A DNA stretch of 64,000 nucleotides, from positions 1-64,000 of the forward strand of contig SEMN01000141.1 in assembly GCA_005408345.1 (NCBI GenBank), written 5' to 3'. Made by a program: the position numbers and the translations under genes. Below the pieces are notes generated by a model. It did not search any database, had not been told where the DNA came from, and saw only the letters and a program-made list of their open reading frames with translations. Position 1 is the first letter of the stretch; every line of letters starts with the position of its first letter. The stretch is from Macquaria australasica. Its lineage: Eukaryota; Chordata; Actinopteri; Centrarchiformes; Percichthyidae. This document shows, piece after piece, positions 35,579-47,548 of this stretch.

Positions 35579-36037
35579 ATACGTGCTCTTTAGCAGAGCT
35601 GTCCCATGTTTGACAGTAATAGACTGCTGAGTCTCCCTCCTCCACGTTGTTGATGATCAAACGATAATCTGATGTTGACTGATGAGTAGATGTGAACTTG
35701 GGAGAGGAGAATCCAGAGCCATACTTTACAGAGCTCCAGCTGTGATAAAACCTCAGTACATACTGAGGAACTCCTCCAGGAATCTGTTTATACCAGCGAG
35801 CACCACTGCCAGTAACAGTCCCCAGGTTACAGTCCATGGTGGCTGTCTCTCCTTTCCTCACCGTCACAACAGGCTTCTGTGTCACCACCGTCACACCACT
35901 CACACCTGGAAACAACAAGATGACATGGAGTCAAGAGAAACACACAGACTGATGAATCCAACATGAGGTCAAAGCTGCAGTAAGTCAGCCTCCTTACATG
36001 TTAGAGCAGTGATGAGAGTGCAGAGGGTCCCCAGCAT
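35579..36037 (-). CDS. IgL V segment V8, family A
   Basis: Leader 35,998-36,037; V exon 35,579-35,905. CDR1 NLGTVTGSGAR, CDR2 around RFYHSWSSVKYG, CDR3 QTWDSSAKEHVS. Consensus RSS 35,551-35,578. Family A promoter with TATAAAA and ATCTGCAT, and the conserved module further up. Its upstream neighbour should be a C exon by the locus pattern but is instead a 1.2-kb unknown insertion and V9. Intact. Confidence 0.93.
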
Positions 36038-36285
36038 GTTGTCAGTGTGTGATGAGAATGGCCTTGTAACTTGGAAAGTGAGCTTACTGCTGACAGATTG
36101 GAGGGTTTGGAGGATGAGGAGAGGAGGTGCTGGAGGAGCAATTTTATACAACACTGAAACTGAGAGTGACTGACAGGAGGAGGAGCTTTGGTTCAATCTG
36201 CATGGTTTGTCACATTTGTTGGTCTCTTATCTTCTATTTTCATATCTGATTTACAAGTTTTCGACATTTTGACAACGTCTATTAC

Positions 36286-36524
36286 TGGCTCGGCACACAT
36301 GAACATAATTCACAGATATTAGAGGTAAACTGTCTCTAATTGATCAAATGACAGTAATTAAACATCAGTGTGTTTCCAGTCAGAGACAGTTCCCTCTGAT
36401 TTTACAGAGAGCTGACACTTGACCTCTTCATTTACATGGAGCTATAAATAAGGAGAGGAGGCCTGCAGGTGCATCCTGGGAAGAAAAGAGGGAGGAGTAG
36501 AGAGGTGATGCTTCACTGACGGAG
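36286..36524 (-). promoter_or_regulatory. Conserved 5' module upstream of V8
   Basis: Full copy. Elsewhere a C exon lies about 0.5-0.7 kb farther upstream. Here homology ends near 36,570 and an unrelated insertion follows. Confidence 0.55.
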
Positions 36525-36569
36525 GATGAAAACTCAGTTTCATTTGCTCATTTTATTTGATTTTTCTAA

Positions 36570-37740
36570 TGTTTTATGGTGCTCTAGTGAGGTACATTAA
36601 ACACCGCTTTTTACGCGCATTACAACTTGTCCAAGATGCACGTTATTTACGCCGTTTTCCTGTATGGTAATGAGCCCTTCCTCCTGTTTTACATAGCCAG
36701 TAAATCCTGAGTTTTTGTAACCAATCGGTGAAGAGTAAAGCCAGACCAAAGCAATGCATCGATGAAAGATGCTTGCAATTGCTAGGTAAGATTGCTATCT
36801 GTGTTGTCTTTATAAATTGTACAGTATCAGATTCAGAGGATTATGACAGAGAACCCCCTTTTGGACATTCTCCCTGAATCGCATCAAGCTAAACTAAAAG
36901 ACAGTCCGGTACCTTTCTGCATGAGCTAAAGATAGTTTGAATGAACAGTTATCAGTTGTAGAGATTGATGTTCGGTGATAGACTGTGTAAAATACGGCTA
37001 AATTGTGGGAACGTTTATAGCAGCGTAGTTTAGTAGTGTGTGTCAAGCAGAAAGGAGAGCTAACGGTTATATGCTAATGCTAATCGCTGCTAGCATGTTA
37101 ATGTTACAGCCCATGTTATTCCTTTAATATCCCGTCACAGTCATTGGGTTAAAAATGGTGTTTGAAGGCATGAGGTTTTCAAAATAAGAGTTCACACAAT
37201 ATTCACTGTTTATGCTTTTATTGTAATTCCTGCAAGTACACTGGGAAAGAGAATTACAGCGACCGATGTTTTTGGTACAGAATACTGTTAAGTTAGATGA
37301 TGTTAATTCATGTAAGTATAATTCAAACAGGTTTAAAAGTGGTGACAAGACAAGTCATGTACTAAAACAGTGTTAAATACTTACCTGTGTTTTCATGTAA
37401 ACACAAGTTGTCTATTGCTTACCTGTCTGTGAAAAGAGAGTTCAGATGAGTATTGATAGTAATGTGTGTTTATGGCATTTTGTATGAGTTGTCAATGGCA
37501 TTTAAATGTTTATTATTATTAGTTATATTTGCTTATGGTGTAGAAGAATAAGGCACTAAGTAGAAAGTAAACGCCAGTAGAGTAGTAGTAGCCGTCAGTA
37601 CGTGATGAGTGAGTTCCAGTATACACACAACAGAAAGCGCTTCTGACCTGCACTGTATTTCCATATTTTCAACAGAAATTAAGTGTGTCGCACCAGAGTG
37701 AGCTTCGCATCATTCTTGCATGTGTAACATATGCATATCT
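36570..37740. other. Unidentified 1.2-kb sequence in place of a J-C unit
   Basis: Single-copy in the window and flanked on both sides by locus-repeated DNA. It begins near GGTGCTCTAGTGAGGTACAT and ends near CGCACCAGAGTGAGCTTCGC; the ends share only a weak resemblance in inverted orientation. No convincing frame, although a short open frame (37,124-37,348, - strand) exists. It could be a decayed mobile element or foreign flank brought in by rearrangement. Confidence 0.45.
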
Positions 37741-38014
37741 TTATTTATCATTGGTGTTTTTTCACTGTCGAGTGCAAATGAAAGAAACAAAATGAAAAGC
37801 AGAAAACAACAAACATTGAATTTTATTATTTCTTCATGTTCAGTGATGAGATACTTTTATATGATACTGATCTTTTAAGAATAAATTGAGGAAACTGGTT
37901 TGTAATAATTTTAAAGTCTCATGTAGAGTAGTTTTAGAGAGCATTAGTGTGTTAGAGACTCAAAAAGCAGAAATATTTATTGAGGAGGTTTTTGTCACAG
38001 TGTAAATCACTGTG

Positions 38015-38469
38015 ATACATGCTCCTTAGCAGAGTTGTCCCATGTGTGACAGAAATACTGAGCAGAGTCTCCTGCCTCTGCCCGCTTAATGATGAACTGG
38101 TAATCTATGTTTGATGAGGATTTAGAGTTGAATCGGCCTGAGGAGAATCCTGATCCAAAGCTGGGTGAACTGTGTGAATGGTAAAATCTCAAAACATACT
38201 GAGGAGCTTCACCAGGAACCTGTTTATACCAACTGACAGAAGCATCATCATCTCTTTCAATGTTGCATTTGAGAACAACCTCTTGTCCTGTAGAAACTGT
38301 GTGGACAGCAGGCGTCTGGGTCAGCACGATCACTGCATCAACATCTGTCAACACACACAGAAAGATATATGAGTGAAAGGTTTCTGAGTGAAAATATGGG
38401 CTATAAAAGGAACCAGAAGAATATCTTACATGTTAGAGCAGTGATGAGAGTGCAGAGGGTCCCCAGCAT
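38015..38469 (-). CDS. IgL V segment V9, family B with family A-like 3' end
   Basis: Leader 38,430-38,469; V exon 38,015-38,344. FR1 to FR3 are family B (DAVIVLTQTPAV, CDR1 DDDASVS, CDR2 around RFYHSHSSPSFG). The germline CDR3 HTWDNSAKEHVS ends in AKEHVS, as in family A segments V8 and V14. This suggests 3'-end exchange. Consensus RSS 37,987-38,014, family B promoter. Its own J and C appear deleted. Intact. Confidence 0.92.
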
Positions 38470-39493
38470 GTTGTCAGTGTGTGGTGTAAACGTCCCTTAC
38501 TGTCCAGCTGAGAGGTGAGCAGGGTTGGAGTGTGAGGAGAAGAGAGACTGAAGCTTATAAAGACACTGAGGAGAGGAGAAGAGGAGGAGGAGGAGTTTCA
38601 ACACTGTTACCATTAATATTGCGCATGCAGTTCCACATTAAATAATTTATTTGTTTTGATAACTTCTATTGCTCATAAAAACGTATCCGAAAAACGTATT
38701 TGATAGCCGTTGATGATTTTTACATGTCTTATCTACTCCAATGGTTATATCAGATTCGTTTGTTTATCTTTTTATGTTATGTGGTAAATAATCATATAGA
38801 CCGCAGGATGAATATATTGTCATTGGCTCTTAAGATTGTGTTATAACAATCTCACGGAGTTTTTATTATGTTATATTATGTTATGTACTTCTCATCTCAG
38901 TGTTTTTATTCTCATAAATATTCCTCTCAGCAGGTAAACATGTTTGCTATTAATCCAGATGGTTCTGAATAATACTGTTAAATACTCATAACAAATGTCT
39001 GTATCTACATGACCTGTAGGCAGGTTATTTTTATTTGCTTGTGTTTTAGCTGCACATTAATGAACTGTTTGGCTTGAGGTCTGCCTATGAAACTTGATTA
39101 ATGTAGTTAGGTTACTGTCAGATTTACATCATCTGGAAGTGTAACAATCATCACTACCTACCTCAAAAATATTTATCACATTTTCGTTTTCAGAACAGCT
39201 TGTGCAAACTCTCTATGTCTAAAACATGTTAAGTGGAAAGACACAGTAGCATTTAAAGCCTGTTTTCTATGTCAAAGTCAGATATTATGCACAAAGCTGG
39301 TGTACTGGTGCTTATTCTTTGTTTTAGTTCATTAAGTGTGTGAAACGTGCAATTTAACATATAGTTTTTATTGTACATAGTGTCTTGTTACACTGAGCTT
39401 GTTTGATGGCTCTTTTGTCAACTGACAAGTGTCAGAGTCTCAAAAAGCAGAAGTGTTAGTGAGGAGGTTTTTGTCACAGTGTAAATCACTGTG

Positions 39494-39952
39494 ATGCGTA
39501 CTCTTTAGCAGAGGTGTCCCATGTTTGACAGTAATAGACTGCTGAGTCTCCCTCCTCCACGTTGTTGATGATCAAACGATAATCTGATGTTGACTGATGA
39601 GTAGATGTGAACTTTGGAGAGGAGAAACCAGAGCCATATTCTACAGAGCTCCAGCTGTGATAAAACCTCAGTACATACTGAGGAACTCCTCCAGGAATCT
39701 GTTTATACCAGCAAGCAGCACTGCCAGTAACAGTCCCCAGGTTACAGTCCATGGTGGCTGTCTCTCCTTTCCTCACCGTCACAACAGGCTTCTGTGTCAC
39801 CACCGTCACACCACTCACACCTGGAAACAACAAGATGACATGGAGTCAAGAGAAACACACAGACTGATGAATCCAACATGAGGTCAAAGTTGCATTAAGT
39901 CAGCCTCCTTACATGTTAGAGCAGTGATGAGAGTGCAGAGGGTCCCCAGCAT
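39494..39952 (-). CDS. IgL V segment V10, family A, with an extra cysteine
   Basis: Leader 39,913-39,952; V exon 39,494-39,820. CDR1 ends GSAAC just before the FR2 Trp (GSAACWYKQ), where other copies have R. This adds an unpaired cysteine to the domain. CDR2 around RFYHSWSSVEYG; CDR3 QTWDTSAKEYAS. Consensus RSS 39,466-39,493, family A promoter with TATAAAA. Open; folding may be affected by the third cysteine. Confidence 0.92.
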
Positions 39953-40199
39953 GTTGTCAGTGTGTGATGAGAATGGCCTTGTAACTTGGAAAGTGAGCTT
40001 ACTGCTGACAGATTGGAGGGTTTGGAGGATGAGGAGAGGAGGTGCTGGAGGAGCAATTTTATACAACACTGAAACTGAGAGTGACTGACAGGAGGAGGAG
40101 CTTTGGTTCAATCTGCATGGTTTGTCACATTTGCTGGTCTAGTATCTTCTATTTTCATATCTGATTTACAGGTTTTCGACATTTTGACAACATCTATTA

Positions 40200-40438
40200 C
40201 TGGCTCTGCACACATGAACATAATTCACACATATTAGAGATAAACTGTCTCTAACTGACCAAATGACAGTAATTAAACATCAGTGTGTTTCCAGTCAGAG
40301 ACAGTTCCCTCTGATTTTACAGAGAGCTGACACTTGACCTCTTCATTTACATGGAGCTATAAATAAGGAGAGGAGGCCTGCAGGTGCATCCTGGGAAGGA
40401 AGAGAGGGAGGAGTAGAGAGGTGATGCTTCACTGACGG
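40200..40438 (-). promoter_or_regulatory. Conserved 5' module upstream of V10
   Basis: Full copy between the C5 3' flank and the V10 promoter, with octamer-like TTTACAT, TATAAATA and CAGGTG motifs. Confidence 0.55.
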
Positions 40439-40973
40439 AGGATGAAAACTCAGTTTCATTTGCTCATTTTATCTGATTTTTCTAACGTCTTAACTACTGC
40501 AAGTAACTAAAACCAGGCAAAGTAATATTAATCTCTCTGTTGTGTTTTTATTCCAAATTAACACCTAATAATAATGTAGCTTTCTGAATTTAAATATGCT
40601 TATTCAAGTAAGACTTAAACAGAAATATGTCTGTTATCTATGTGTCCTGGATTAACTGTAATTATCAGTGAGATGAACATCAGGAGAAAAACAAAATCTA
40701 TTGAATGTTACAAAAGAAGATTTTTATTGTAAATGATGTTTTCATGAGAACAAATAAACACAAGCACATTTTTGTTCACAGTTTGTTTTTTATTTTTATT
40801 GAATGAGTCTTGAAAAATGCAGCAATTGCAAAGCTGATACAACACCTCCACCTAACTGTCACAACATTTATTACAAGCATGCAGACACGTCTTTTCTAAC
40901 ATGTAAACCTTGTAATGAGCAAACAGCACAAACAGTAAAGAAGCAGATTTGAAATGGTCATTCTGCTCCTCTA

Positions 40974-41299
40974 CTATTCTCCAGTGGGACAGTCTGACTT
41001 GTTGATGTTTTTCTCTAAAGGCTGGGAGCCCAAAGACACTTTACATGTGTAAACCTTATCCAGGTTCCAGTCTGACGTCTGGATGGCCAGATAGCTGCTG
41101 ATTTGGAAAGTCTGGTCTGGTTGCCGAACAGCGGTGCTGGTAGAGATCCCACTGCTCACTGGACTCCCACCAGCCAACCAGGTCACATCTGCAAAAGGCA
41201 CAGACTGACTGGACAGACAGACCAGAGTGGCTTTGTTGGACTGGAGCTCAGCACTGGACGGAGGGAAGACTGTCAGGACAGGAGGAGGGAGGCTGGAGC
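40974..41299 (-). CDS. IgL constant domain exon C5
   Basis: A 326-nt exon almost identical to C1 and C6, with L for S in SLGSQPLEKN. Poly(A) signal (reverse) 40,867-40,872. Spliced from J5. Serves V11-V14. Intact. Confidence 0.95.
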
Positions 41300-42124
41300 C
41301 TGAAAATACACAAAGGACATTCATCAAATAACTAGGAATCAATTCATCAATACAAAGCATGACAGTAACAGATTCCTAAATTTGTTGTATTCACAATATA
41401 ACAAATACGTTGAAGTAAAGCATTTTAAATCATCACCTGAAATATGAGCAGTTGATTTTTTTTAATAAAACCTACAAATCACAAACTTAGAAATATAATG
41501 ACAAAGACATTGATGATTAAAACATCCATGAAGTCACCTTCTGTGTCTTACAAAATGGTATTTCAATTCTAATATTATTATTTCAGTCACTGTGACAAAT
41601 GACAGTGTATCAGCAGTTACTTTTCTTTTGTGATGTCTATCTGACCACCAAGGAAAAAAAAATGTAAACAGCCAAAATGATATTCATGTAAATTCAAAAG
41701 TATCCCTAAACTTTAGAAGATTAGTAAATGAACACTACAAGCACAGTAATTTAGTATTGATATCACAATGTAAAATACTTTTGACAGATTATTTAACATA
41801 GGTATTTGTAATGTAAAACTTGTCAGAAATTGTGATTTGTGATAATAAATAAGTACAATCTTACAATCAATTCCTCAGCCATCAACAATCTTTAAAGTTT
41901 TTGTAGAAATTATGTAAAATATTGTGATCATTTGCAGATCTTTCCTTTGCCTTCAGAGACACAGTCTGGTATTAAAGCAGATGTAAAAAAGTCAATCTAT
42001 TATTCACTGAACAACACGTTAATTATTTTAAACAATTAGCAACATATAAGTTGACTATTTTCTCTTAAAATAAATCAGAAACAGAAAATCTGTCTTGTTG
42101 TATGATCAGTTAAAAAGTACTTAC

Positions 42125-42197
42125 TTGTCACAATCAGCTTGGTGCCTTGTCCGAATACCACAGTGATTCAGTTTGTACACATGGCTGTACAAAAACC
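42125..42197 (-). CDS. IgL J segment J5 with 23-bp RSS
   Basis: J coding 42,125-42,158 (VFGQGTKLIVT). Heptamer 42,159-42,165, 23-bp spacer, nonamer 42,189-42,197. Consensus, GTAAGT donor. V11 lies only 0.3 kb upstream. Confidence 0.92.
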
Positions 42198-42471
42198 TCC
42201 TGACTCTCACTAATGAGGGGAGTGGAACTGAAACATCCTGTTGAGACCAACTTTCACTGTCAACATCTCATTTCCTTCGTCAGTCTGCTTATATTCCAAA
42301 ACACTGCTGGACTTGTTTCAAACACTTTTGTCTCTTTGGAGAAATTGGAGCAGTATCGTTCATTGTTTTGTTCCAGGTCTTCTGATTTGTTTTCTTTGAA
42401 TTTGATTCAGAATTCATAAAAACTGTAGTGAGTCTCTCACTGGGGTTTTTGTCACAGTGTGAATCACTGTG

Positions 42472-42920
42472 ATACAACTGTAGAAGCAGAGCTATCCCAT
42501 GTAGCACAGAAATACTGAGCAGAGTCTCCTGCCTCTGCCCGTTTAATGATAAACTGGTAATCTATGTTTGATGAGACTTTAGAGTTGAATCGGTCTGAGG
42601 AGAATCCTGAGCCAAAGCTGGGTGAATGATCAGAATACACAAAACTCAGAACATACTGAGGAGCTTCACCAGGAACCTGTTTATACCAATTGACATAATT
42701 TCCAGAATGATTTTGACACTTGAGAACAACCTCTTGTCCTGTAGAAACTGTGTGGACAGCAGGCGTCTGGGTCAGCACGATCACTGCATCAACATCTGTC
42801 AACACACACAGAAAGATACATGAGTGAAAGGTTCCTGAGTAAAAATATGGGCTATAAAAGGAACCAGAAGAATATCTTACATGTTAGAGCAGTGATGAGA
42901 GTGCAGAGGGTCCCCAGCAT
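42472..42920 (-). CDS. IgL V segment V11, family B, shortened CDR1
   Basis: Leader 42,881-42,920; V exon 42,472-42,795, six bases shorter than other family B exons because CDR1 reads CQNHSGNYVNW, two residues fewer. CDR2 around SFVYSDHSPSFG is also distinct; CDR3 ATWDSSASTVVS. Consensus RSS 42,444-42,471. J-proximal, with most of the usual V-J spacer missing. Intact. Confidence 0.93.
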
Positions 42921-43049
42921 GTTGTCAGTGTGTGGTGTAAACGTCCCTTACTGTCCAGCTGAGAGGTGAGCAGGGTTGGAGTGTGAGGAGAAGAGAGACT
43001 GAAGCTTATAAAGACACTGACGAGAGGAGAAGAGGAGGAGGAGGAGTTT

Positions 43050-44160
43050 CAACACTGTTTCCATTCATTAATCAACTACATCATGTTTGTGAGTTTCACT
43101 TTATAAACTTGGATCATTTCAAAAACCTTTATCATAACTTCTGTTGTTCACAAACACGTCTTCATATTGTTCTGCAAACATCATAAACCTCAGACTATAG
43201 ATGATCTGTCAGGTCAATGTAGTATTTTTATTTGATCATTGTTCAGCTTTGTGTGAAAGAACAGACTGTTTTTGTCATATTTGTGTAAGTAAGTAATATG
43301 TCCATTGTTCCTGTTGTCTTTTAAATAATGTTGATGTCCTTCTCATGAATATTATTAACTCCAGAAGTTGAATCAATTCATTTTCTGTTAAATGTGCTGT
43401 TTTAACATTAGCAAAAAATCAAGTGGAGATGATCTCAAAATAAATATTATTTCATCTGTCCTAAGGTTCATGTTTGCTTCCAGTTGTATATTACAGTATG
43501 TGAAAACAGTGTTATATAATAAACAGGGTGTATTTATGTAACTGTTTATCTCTCGTCTCTGTTTTATCACATTTCCAGTAACTTGCTCTCACTGAAGCAG
43601 CATGCTCCGACTCCTGTGTTTAATTTATTGGAAACACATCATGAATCACTAAATCTATACGACATGTTGTCAGGTGAATGTAGCATTTTCATTCATTGTG
43701 TTTGAGCTTCACATTACATGACTTTTAGTGTTTGTAACTTTTGGTTGTCAGATGATCTTTGGACCTGTTCATGAAGAAGGAAAAATGCAACTAGATTAAT
43801 ATTTGATACCAGTATTTGTGTAACAATCATCACTACATGTGCACCAGAGGATTTATATCGAGAACATTTTATCACATTATCTGAATTTTGATCAGTAAAT
43901 GAGAAGCTGCTGTAAACTTTCTATAACTTGATTTTTTTATGATAAGTAACAAGAGACATTTATATTTAAAGCATGTACAGGTGACATACTGTATTTAACC
44001 ACCACTAGGAAAGATCTGAGGATTTATTTGAGAATACAGTAAAAGGGTTTGAAAATATATTTTGAATATATAAGTGGAGAAGTTACAGAAAGCATTGGCT
44101 GATAACTTCACTTGCAGTCAAGATGTATCAGCAGGTCAAAAAGCAGAAGTGTTAGTGAGG
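43050..44160. other. V12-V11 intergenic stretch
   Basis: No exon seen. Homologue of the V1-V2 and V16-V15 intervals. Confidence 0.6.
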
Positions 44161-44189
44161 AGGTTTTTGTCACAGTGTAAATCACTGTG

Positions 44190-44648
44190 ATGCGTACTCA
44201 TTAACAGAGTCGTCCAATGTTTTACAGTAATAGACTGCTGAGTCTCCCTCCTCCACATTGTTGATGATCAAACGATAATCTGATGTTGACTGATGAGTAG
44301 ATGTGAACTTTGGAGAGGAGAATCCAGAGCCATATGTTGGAGAGCTATGGCTGTGATAAAAATATAATACAAACTGAGGAACTCCTCCAGGAATCTGTTT
44401 ATACCAGACTGCTACTCTGCCAGTAACAGTCCCCAGGTTACAGTCCATGGTGGCTGTCTCTCCTTTCCTCACCGTCACAACAGGCTTCTGTGTCACCACC
44501 GTCACACCACTCACACCTGGAAACAACAAGATGACATGGAGTCAAAAGAAACACACAGACTGATGAATCCAACATGAGGTCAAAGCTGCAGTAAGTCAGT
44601 TTCCTTACATGTTAGAGCAGTGATGAGAGTGCAGAGGGTCCCCAGCAT
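44190..44648 (-). CDS. IgL V segment V12, family A exon with family B promoter
   Basis: Leader 44,609-44,648; V exon 44,190-44,516. CDR1 NLGTVTGRVAV, CDR2 around YFYHSHSSPTYG as in V1. CDR3 KTLDDSVNEYAS has Leu where every other segment has Trp. Consensus RSS 44,162-44,189. Promoter of family B type, followed upstream by the flank and MITE also seen at V4. Intact. Confidence 0.93.
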
Positions 44649-45327
44649 GTTGTCAGTGTGTGGTGTAAACGTCCTTTACCGTCCAACTGAGAGGTGAGCA
44701 GGGTTGGAGTGTGAGGAGAAGAGAGACTGAAGCTTATAAAGACACCGAGGAGAGGAGAAGAGGAGGAGGAGGAGTTTCAACACTGTTTCCATTCATAGCA
44801 TGCATGCAGTTCCACATTAAATATTTTTTTCGTTTTGATAACTTCTGTAAGGGCAACATTTCTCCTTTCCTATTACTAGATATGTTTTTAAGTAATAACT
44901 TGCTTTTTAGTTATTCTGTCTGCACTCTAGATACTTTGATAATTTCTGTCTTGGTTCATCTCTGTCGTCAGGTACATTGGTATCTTGTTTGTGTTTGATT
45001 ACTGAAGGACAACTTGTTTGGCGTGTTAGGAGAACAGTCTGCCCTGTGTTCTCATCCTTGGGTGAGAACACTTAGCTAGAGACAGACATGATGTGGGATA
45101 GAGGTTATTCTGGTACCCTTGCCTTTCTTTTGTCTACTATGTATTGTGAGGTTATAAATATGTGACTACATCTTCCCTTCGCAGTGAGACTCTTCATATG
45201 CATCTTGGTGTATGATCTCTGTCCTTTCAGCTGAAATAGGATTGACTCTGTGTGCTTTCTTGCTCCTCCTTTTATTTACTTTTATTCGTATTTACCGTTT
45301 TATTTGATTGTTTTATTCTTTGCTTAA

Positions 45328-46065
45328 AGCTGGGGTAGGCAAAATCTGTGCAACCTATTCAAAACCTTTCGCCTCTCTCTCTGCTGCCTCGTATCACTCC
45401 GCTAAGCCCCTCCCACCAAACCCACAACTTCGACCGGCAGCAGAAGGAGCTGGCTCCCCGTGAAACCGTGAGACCTGTTTTCTCAAAGACGCCCCTCCAG
45501 CGCTTCGCGACTGCAGAGCAGAGCGTCACAGGATTCAGAGGCAGCTGCAACGCCGTCCAGCAGCGGGATGAGAGGCTAGTACACCGCACACACACACCAC
45601 TGTCCCCCATCAAAAGTTATTCCCCACTGTTTGTCATCATGTCTCTTTGCCACTCATCGTTATGAGCGTCATGGCATTGAACGTAATGAGCCTGAAGCTC
45701 CATGTGGAGCCGGGACATGTTGTTTTGTACTATACACTGCTGTAGGCAAAAGAGGTAGTGGAAATTTATCTAAAGTTTCAGGATTTTCGGCAGGATTTTC
45801 GGCAGGATTTTCCACCATTCAATAAGACTTTCACCACATGTACACACATCTGCTCTTGTAGCTTAGCCAATACAAACACACAGTCTCTCTGAAATAACCT
45901 GTGATAGGCTAAAGTCTCCCGTCACGGGATAGATATTCTGAAGCCTGAAAACAGAGGCAAGAGGGGGGGCTGAAGTAGAGGTCTGCTCTCAGACCACTTG
46001 AATTACAATATGCTGCACTGGTTAATATTGCCAATGACGCCAAAAGAAAACTGCCTACCCAACCT
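45328..46065. mobile_element. piggyBac-like MITE copy 2
   Basis: A 738-bp element flanked by TTAA at both ends with the same inverted ends as copy 1. It differs by small indels (for example near 45,350 and 45,470). Its position upstream of V12 matches copy 1 upstream of V4, so it was duplicated with the V unit. Confidence 0.75.
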
Positions 46066-46918
46066 TTAATTAAATATACAAAAAACATGGCTTATTGGAT
46101 CTTAATTTTATTTGCTCACTTCTTCAAAAGGAAATACCCAATTTCCACCACAACGTTTATTGTTCATAAAAATGTATCCGAAAAATGGTAATATCAGATT
46201 CAATTCGGTTTATCTTTCTATGTTATTTGTTAATTAATCATATAAAATATGGGATAAATATATTGTCATTGGCTTTTATGTTTGTCTTATAAAGACCTCA
46301 CAGAGTTGTTTATTATGTAGATAAACAGCAGAGTGTAAAAATTTACTTCTCATCTCAGTGTTTTTATTCTCATAAATATTCCTCTCAGCAGGTAAACATG
46401 TTTGCTATTAATACAGATGGTTCTGAATAATACCATTAAAAACTAATAACAAATGTCTGTATCTACATGACCTGAAGGCAGGTTAATTTTATTTGCTTGT
46501 GTTTTAGCTGCACATTAATAAACTGTTTGGCTTGAGGTCTGCCTATGAAACTTGATTAATGTTGTTAGATTACTGTCAGATTTACATAATCTGGAACTGT
46601 AACAATCATCACTACCTACCTCAAAAATATTTATCACTTTCTATGTGTAAAACGTGCTAAGTGGAAAGACACAGTAGCATTTAAAGCCTGTTTTCTATGT
46701 CAAACTCAGATATTATGCACAAAGCTGGTGTACTGGTGCTTATTCTTTGTTATAGTTAAGTGTGTGCAAATTGCAATTTAAGATATAGTTTTTATTGTAC
46801 ATAGTTTGTTCTTACACTGAGCTTGTTTGATGGCTCTTTTGTCAGCTGACAAGTGTCAGAGTCTCAAAAAGCAGAAGTAGTTAGTGAGGAGGTTTTTGTC
46901 ACAGTGTAAATCACTGTG

Positions 46919-47377
46919 ATACGTGCTCTTTAACAGAGGTGTCCCATGTTTGACAGTAATAGACTGCTGAGTCTCCCTCCTCCACATTGTTGATGATCAA
47001 TCGATAATCTGATGTTGACTGATGAGTAGATGTGAACTTGGGAGAGGAGAATTCAGAGCCATACTTTACAGAGCTCCAGCTGTGATAAAACCTCAGTACA
47101 TACTGAGGAACTCCTCCAGGAAACTGTTTATACCAGCGAGCAGCACTGCCAGTAACAGTCCCCAGGTTACAGTCCATGGTGGCTGTCTCTCCTTTCCTCA
47201 CCGTCACAACAGGCTTCTGTGTCACCACCGTCACACCACTCACACCTGGAAACAACAAGATGACATGGAGTCAAGAGAAACACACAGACTGATGAATCCA
47301 ACATGAGGTCAAAGCTGCAGTAAGTCAGCCTCCTTACATGTTAGAGCAGTGATGAGAGTGCAGAGGGTCCCCAGCAT
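46919..47377 (-). CDS. IgL V segment V13, family A exon with family B promoter
   Basis: Leader 47,338-47,377; V exon 46,919-47,245. CDR1 NLGTVTGSAAR, CDR2 around RFYHSWSSVKYG then SEF, FR2 WYKQFPGG, CDR3 QTWDTSVKEHVS. Consensus RSS 46,891-46,918. Family B promoter, with the full-length TGTTACG transposon just upstream. Nearly the same protein as V14. Intact. Confidence 0.93.
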
Positions 47378-47548
47378 GTTGTCAGTGTGTGGTGTAAACG
47401 TCCTTTACTGTCCAGCTGAGAGGTGAGCAGGGTTGGAGTGTGAGGAGAAGAGAGACTGAAGCTTATAAAGACACTGAGGAGAGGAGAAGAGGAGGAGGAG
47501 GAGTTTCAACACTCAACACTGTTTCCATTCATAAATTAGCTGCATCAT

